Part shown: positions 21,608-25,232 of the stretch, piece by piece | Layout of the letters: the number at the start of each line of letters is the position of its first letter | Position numbering within the stretch: the first letter of the stretch is position 1 | Assembly (NCBI GenBank): GCA_004556545.1 | Contig: SFGO01000061.1 | Location: forward strand, 1-25,232 | DNA length: 25,232 nt | Origin: Clostridiales bacterium | Lineage (GTDB): Bacteria; Bacillota; Clostridia; Christensenellales; Aristaeellaceae | Reading direction: 5' to 3' | Notes under the pieces: generated by a model | Told to the model about the DNA's origin: nothing | The model's database searches: none | What the model saw: only the letters and a program-made list of their open reading frames with translations | Made by a program: the position numbers and the translations under genes

Positions 21608-21664
21608 ACAGGCCGTCCTCTTTCAGGCATGATTTGCCAAGGAAAGAGAACAGCCTGTTTTTTA
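21608..21664 (+). terminator. Intrinsic terminator after the DUF368 gene
   Basis: A two-part stem: ACAGGC with GCCTGT outside, CTCTTTC with GAAAGAG inside, and GGCA/TGCC at the tip, followed by TTTTTT. Confidence 0.8.
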
Positions 21665-21717
21665 CAATACAGCACAATCTCCTGATCGTACCGCCTCATT
21701 TGTGCGGCATCGCTTAA
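21664..21717. mobile_element. Short inverted-repeat element remnant at the arabinofuranosidase stop
   Basis: ACAATACAGCACAATCT (about 21664-21680) and CTCATTTGTGCGGCATCGCTTAA (to 21717) resemble the two ends of the 17296-17439 element brought within about 54 bp. The right end touches the TAA stop of the minus-strand GH51 gene, just as the other element touches the sleB stop. Confidence 0.55.
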
Positions 21718-23219
21718 GACTTTTTCAGTACGATAGAGACGATTCCCGCAGGCGGAACCTCCACGCTGCCGCCTTTTGCCAGCGTTATCGGCCGCTGGAC
21801 GGGAACGACGGTGCGCGGCGCTTCGAAGCTATTGCAGGCATGAAGGTCTTCATGCTGCAAAATGGTCATGGTGCCCGAACCGGTGCATTGTCCGTCTGCA
21901 TCCAGCAGGCGGACACACTGCGGGTTTTCCCGGTCCAGATTGGCCAGCGTCAGGGTAATGCGTTCCGCTGTTTCCGAAACGGACGCGCTGAGGGTTTCCA
22001 GAGGCCGGAAACCGTCCTCCTGAAGGGTTTCACAGTTGACTTCCGCATGAATCTGCCGGGCGCCCATATGAGTTTGGAACATATGAAAAACGTGATAGTT
22101 CGGCGTTTCTGCCAGATGCTCTCCACCGGCCAGATACAGGGAGTGAAGATTGTTGCAGAGCTGGGCCACATTGGCCATCCAGACCACATCGCAGGAATTG
22201 TTGAAGAGATTCAGCGTCAGCGCGGCGACCATCGCGTCCCGCATGGTGCTCTGCTGTTCAAAAAGGTTGCGGCCCTTGCTGGGGCCGGTGCCTTCCTGAT
22301 GCCAGCAGCCCCATTCGTCGATTACCAGTCCCATCCGACAGTCAGGGTCAAATTCCTCCATGGCGGCACGGTGGTTTTGGATGATTTCACGCATGCGATC
22401 CGCCTGGAAAAGCTGCTGATACCATTGCTCACCGGTAAAGTTCTGAGGCGTTCCGGCCGTTTGGCAATAGTAATGCGTTCCAAGCCCCCATGCCGGAGCC
22501 TCCGTGCCCAGCTGTGCACGGCATTCCTGCATCACCCGGCGGGTCCATGCATAGTCGTGTCCGTTTGCCCCGCACAGGATGTACTTTTGTTCCGGCAATC
22601 CCAGACTTCTGCATACCGTGGAATAGCGCAGATATTCCTGAACGCATTTTTCCGGCGTCATATGTCCGCCGCCGCCCCAGTTTTCATTGCCGATTCCCCA
22701 ATATTCCACCCCGAATGGTTCCGGCGAGCCGTTGGCGGCGCGCTCATCGGAAAGGGTGGTTTCTCCGGCAGGCAGATTGCAGTATTCCATCCAGTTGCGG
22801 ATGCTGAGAGGCGTCGTCGTAGTCATGTTGGCGGCAATATAGGGTTTTGCCCCGACCAGACGGCATAGCTCCATGAATTCATGGGTTCCTACCTGATTGG
22901 TTTCCACCCGTCGATCCTCATAGTACCACCATCCGGCACGTCTTGGCCGTTTTTCCCGAGGCCCGATGCCGTCCCGCCAGTCGTAGGTTTCGGCGAAGCA
23001 GCCGCCGGGCCAGCGCAGCACCGGAGGATGAAGCTTCCGAAAGCTTTCAATAAAAGCCTTGCGAAAACCATGAATGTTTTCGACGGGGCTGTCTTCCCCT
23101 ACCCAGATGCCGTCGTAGAATACGCCGCCGATATGTTCGGCAAAGTGACCGTACAGCATGGGGCTTATGGTTCCTTTGGATTTTTTCCAGTTCAGGATCA
23201 GTTCGGCCTGTTTGTGCAT
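21714..23219 (-). CDS. Alpha-L-arabinofuranosidase, GH51
   Basis: A 501-residue glycoside hydrolase family 51 enzyme that removes terminal arabinofuranose from arabinan or arabinoxylan oligosaccharides by a retaining mechanism. Seen: N-terminal SPMLYGHFAEHIGGVFYDGIWVG, the substrate block RWPGGCFAETYDWRDGIGP (69-87), the acid/base Glu179 in WGIGNENWG, the nucleophile Glu302 in LVIDEWGCW, and a C-terminal beta-sandwich ending PPAGIVSIVLKKS. No signal peptide, so it acts on sugars already imported, fitting the two ABC permeases upstream. The ribosome binding site is poor: AAAGGA about 15 nt before the ATG. An element remnant abuts the stop codon. Confidence 0.95.
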   Translation of the reverse strand: MHKQAELILNWKKSKGTISPMLYGHFAEHIGGVFYDGIWVGEDSPVENIHGFRKAFIESFRKLHPPVLRWPGGCFAETYDWRDGIGPREKRPRRAGWWYYEDRRVETNQVGTHEFMELCRLVGAKPYIAANMTTTTPLSIRNWMEYCNLPAGETTLSDERAANGSPEPFGVEYWGIGNENWGGGGHMTPEKCVQEYLRYSTVCRSLGLPEQKYILCGANGHDYAWTRRVMQECRAQLGTEAPAWGLGTHYYCQTAGTPQNFTGEQWYQQLFQADRMREIIQNHRAAMEEFDPDCRMGLVIDEWGCWHQEGTGPSKGRNLFEQQSTMRDAMVAALTLNLFNNSCDVVWMANVAQLCNNLHSLYLAGGEHLAETPNYHVFHMFQTHMGARQIHAEVNCETLQEDGFRPLETLSASVSETAERITLTLANLDRENPQCVRLLDADGQCTGSGTMTILQHEDLHACNSFEAPRTVVPVQRPITLAKGGSVEVPPAGIVSIVLKKS

Positions 23220-23282
23220 AAGAAAAGAAACGTCCTTTCTTTGTTTGGGCTTGTAGGGCTTTGGGGCTTGGGGGCTTTGAGA

Positions 23283-24125
23283 TTATTTGATGCTCCCGGC
23301 GGTAATTCCGCCGACTACATACTTCTGCGCCGCCAGATAAACAACGGCTACAGGAAGCATGCACAGCATCAATCCCGCAATCATCAGATTCCAGCGGGTG
23401 GAGGTCGTGGTCTTAAAGTAGGCAATATTGATCATCAGGGTTCTGCGGGAAGCGCTGGACAGCATCAGGCTGGGAAAGAGAAAATCATTCCATGTCCACA
23501 GAAAGAACAGCACGGCTACGGTAGCGGTCGTAGGCGCTACCAGCGGGAAAGCAATCCGGAACATGGTACTGAAAATTCCGCTGCCGTCGATTTCCGCCGC
23601 CTCCTCCAATTCTCTGGAAACGCTTTTGAGGAAGCCTGTATACATGACCATCCCGAAGGCCACATTGCCTCCTGTGCCAAACATAATGACTCCATAGAAG
23701 GTATCGGTCAGGTTCAGTCTGGAAGCCATGATATAAACCGGCACCATGATGGCGTAGAAAGGCACCATCTGGCCGAACACGAACAGCAGGTATACGCCTC
23801 TGGAAAAACGCTTCCATAAGTGGGAGGTACCATAGGCGCACATGAAGGAAAACAAGGTCGAGGCGGCTACCACCGAAACGGTAATGATGGCGGAATTACG
23901 GAAAGCCAGCCAGTATTGCAGGATGGACGCAGCCTCACGGATGTTATCCAGATACAGGCTCTTCGGCGGCGCGAGAAAGTTTTTCACGATGTCGCTGAGA
24001 GGCTTGAAGGTATTGGATACCAGCATCAGCACGGGAAAAATGTAGATCACGCCCAGCAGCAGCGGAACAATCCCTGCGAGCCGTTTTCCAAGCGCGTGAC
24101 GGCGAAAGCTTGATTTTTTCTGCAT
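23283..24125 (-). CDS. Carbohydrate ABC transporter permease (MalG/AraQ type)
   Basis: A 280-residue inner permease with six membrane helices; first at about 18-38 (IVPLLLGVIYIFPVLMLVSN). The cytoplasmic EAA loop that contacts the ATPase is ELEEAAEIDGSGIFSTMFRI followed by AFPLVAP. This is the MalG-type (CUT1) branch for oligosaccharides. ATG overlaps the stop of the upstream permease by one base (TAATG), so the two are translationally coupled. Followed 63 bp later by the arabinofuranosidase, which points to arabino-oligosaccharides as substrate (inference). No ATPase gene is in the window; such systems often share one MsmX-type ATPase encoded elsewhere. Confidence 0.93.
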   Translation of the reverse strand: MQKKSSFRRHALGKRLAGIVPLLLGVIYIFPVLMLVSNTFKPLSDIVKNFLAPPKSLYLDNIREAASILQYWLAFRNSAIITVSVVAASTLFSFMCAYGTSHLWKRFSRGVYLLFVFGQMVPFYAIMVPVYIMASRLNLTDTFYGVIMFGTGGNVAFGMVMYTGFLKSVSRELEEAAEIDGSGIFSTMFRIAFPLVAPTTATVAVLFFLWTWNDFLFPSLMLSSASRRTLMINIAYFKTTTSTRWNLMIAGLMLCMLPVAVVYLAAQKYVVGGITAGSIK

Positions 24126-25018
24126 TACATCTGCACCTCCCGGCTGCGGGTCAGCTTCAGCTGGATTAGGGAAACGACAGCGATCATGCCCATCATCACC
24201 ATCGATTTGGCGCAGGCATAGCCCATGCGGTTGTTGGTAAAGGCTTCGGTATAGATATTGTAGGCGATGGTCTGCGTGCTCTGCATGGGCCCGCCGTTGG
24301 TCAGCGCAAAAGACAGGTCAAAGGACTTGAACGCGCCGATGATGGTCAGAAGCAGGCAGACCGTAATGGAAGGCATCAGCAGCGGCAGCTTGATCCGCCG
24401 GACAGCGTTCAGTCCGGTGCAGCCGTCAATCGAAGCGGCTTCCAGCACGTCTCCGGGAATGTTTTGCAGGCCGTTGATGTAAATAATCATCTGAAAGCCC
24501 AGACTTTTCCATACGTCCACAATCAGAATGGCCAGCATGGCCATGCGGGGGGTGCCAAACCAGCTCAAATTCGTCAATCCTGACCAGTGCAGCAGGTTTC
24601 CAATGCTGGGCAGCAGATTTCCGTAGACAAAAATCCACGTATAGGCAATGATGATGCCGCTGATGACATTCGGCAGGAAGAACAGCGAACGGGCAACGCT
24701 GCGGGCGCGGACGTTCCGTCCCTCCAGCATCAGCGCCGCGGCCAGCGCGAAGCTGTTGACGAAAATCAGGCTCCCCAAGCCCAGCTTGATCGTAAAGCCG
24801 ATGGAATTCAGAAAAACCTGATCCTTGGTGAACATGCGCACATAGTTGGCTATGCCGTTCCATTGGTTGACGCCCTTGATGATATTCCAGTTGCGGAAGG
24901 AGGACGGTATCGTTCCCGTCAAGAAGGGGCCTACCACGGTAAAAAGATAGAGCAAAATGGCCGGAGCCGTCATCCCTGCGTAAATCCAAATTTCCTTTTT
25001 ACGCAGTTTTCTGGACAT
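24125..25018 (-). CDS. Carbohydrate ABC transporter permease (MalF/AraP type)
   Basis: A 297-residue permease; first membrane helix about 15-38 (GMTAPAILLYLFTVVGPFLTG), six helices in all, EAA loop DVLEAASIDGCTGLNAVRRI followed by KLPLLMP, and the end-of-family segment TNGGPMQSTQTIAYNIYTEAF. It pairs with the MalG-type permease. ATG 25018 is chosen because GGGAGGG lies 6 nt upstream and MSRKLRKKEIWIY is a normal family start; the open frame continues to 25153 through a hairpin and repeat sequence and is rejected there. A substrate-binding protein gene would be expected to the right, beyond the window edge. Confidence 0.93.
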   Translation of the reverse strand: MSRKLRKKEIWIYAGMTAPAILLYLFTVVGPFLTGTIPSSFRNWNIIKGVNQWNGIANYVRMFTKDQVFLNSIGFTIKLGLGSLIFVNSFALAAALMLEGRNVRARSVARSLFFLPNVISGIIIAYTWIFVYGNLLPSIGNLLHWSGLTNLSWFGTPRMAMLAILIVDVWKSLGFQMIIYINGLQNIPGDVLEAASIDGCTGLNAVRRIKLPLLMPSITVCLLLTIIGAFKSFDLSFALTNGGPMQSTQTIAYNIYTEAFTNNRMGYACAKSMVMMGMIAVVSLIQLKLTRSREVQM

Positions 25019-25053
25019 GGAAAACCCTCCCAACAGCGTTCGTAAGCATTTCA

Positions 25054-25095
25054 AAGGCGATGGCTGCGGCTTTGAAGGGGCGCAGCCATCGCCTT
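25054..25095 (-). promoter_or_regulatory. Intercistronic hairpin upstream of the permease genes
   Basis: A 15-bp perfect stem (AAGGCGATGGCTGCG with CGCAGCCATCGCCTT) and a 12-nt loop, 36 bp upstream of the MalF-type ATG. No T-run follows on the minus strand. In sugar ABC operons such a hairpin commonly lies between the binding-protein and permease genes and lets the former be made in excess; that role is inferred here because the upstream gene is out of view. Confidence 0.6.
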
Positions 25096-25135
25096 GCAGC
25101 GGATCAGAATCTGAATCTGAATTTGAACCTAAATC

Positions 25136-25232
25136 TAAGGCAACACCGCACAATGAGCTGAAGAAAGAAAAGAGAGCGGTTAGGTAATAATCAGCAGCCT
25201 GCTCTCCTGAAACTGCTCACAAGGCAACAGCA
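25136..25232 (+). repeat. End of an inverted-repeat element at the window edge
   Basis: TAAGGCAACACCGCACAAT (25136-25154) matches the terminal repeat of the 17296-17439 element with one change. The other end would lie beyond the window; AAGGCAACAGC near 25221-25231 resembles the same start again. Before it, 25107-25135 is an imperfect repeat of AATCTG units. Confidence 0.5.

Noticed and set aside
25019..25153. Longer start for the MalF-type permease
   Set aside because: The extension translates a 15-bp hairpin and low-complexity repeat; ATG 25018 has a GGGAGGG site and the family N-terminus.

Overview
The window (25,232 bp, GC-rich) looks like chromosomal DNA from a spore-forming member of the Clostridia, probably a gut organism. 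Evidence: the spore-cortex germination pair SleB/YpeB, a WhiA-Crh gene pair, CtsR-type operators, a type III glutamine synthetase, a DUF5711 protein and a GH51 arabinofuranosidase with sugar ABC permeases. I cannot assign a family or genus from sequence reading alone; no rRNA is present.

Layout. 1-486: cluster of intergenic repeats (two 80-bp direct repeats, then two copies of a structured hairpin repeat). 487-3790 (minus): an operon of a degenerate M20-peptidase-like protein, a CvpA-family membrane protein that appears to start with CTG, and a DUF5711 membrane-anchored protein, driven by a near-consensus promoter. 4017-8523 (plus): GtrA-like protein, lipid-flippase-like protein, UvrC, and a zinc-dependent dehydrogenase. 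8722-9712 (plus): a small DUF4177-like protein and a DUF1003 membrane protein. 9889-11976 (minus): type III glutamine synthetase. 12073-12450: a 26-residue holin-like toxin peptide with a convergent antisense RNA, which has the form of a type I toxin-antitoxin module. 12460-14188 (minus): DnaN beta clamp followed by an Xre-type membrane-anchored regulator.

14205-14640 has the organisation of a chromosomal replication origin: DnaA-box-like sites, a GC cluster and a DnaA-trio run directly upstream of dnaN. dnaA is not next to it; the far side holds crh and whiA (minus strand, 14963-16242). Right of whiA, on the plus strand, are sleB and ypeB, separated by an inverted-repeat element, then a CtsR-type heat-shock gene hsp20, a second cluster of the structured repeat, tRNA-Leu(CAA) and a DUF368/PopT-type undecaprenyl phosphate translocase. 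21714-25018 (minus) is a carbohydrate locus: two ABC permeases and a GH51 alpha-L-arabinofuranosidase. The substrate-binding protein is expected upstream, outside the window.

The most notable non-coding content: (1) the type I toxin-antitoxin-like locus; (2) an oriC with a textbook unwinding element but no adjacent dnaA; (3) a dispersed structured repeat found in two clusters, lying in the same orientation downstream of genes, whose stems differ by compensatory changes; (4) an inverted-repeat element family whose ends abut stop codons of two unrelated genes.
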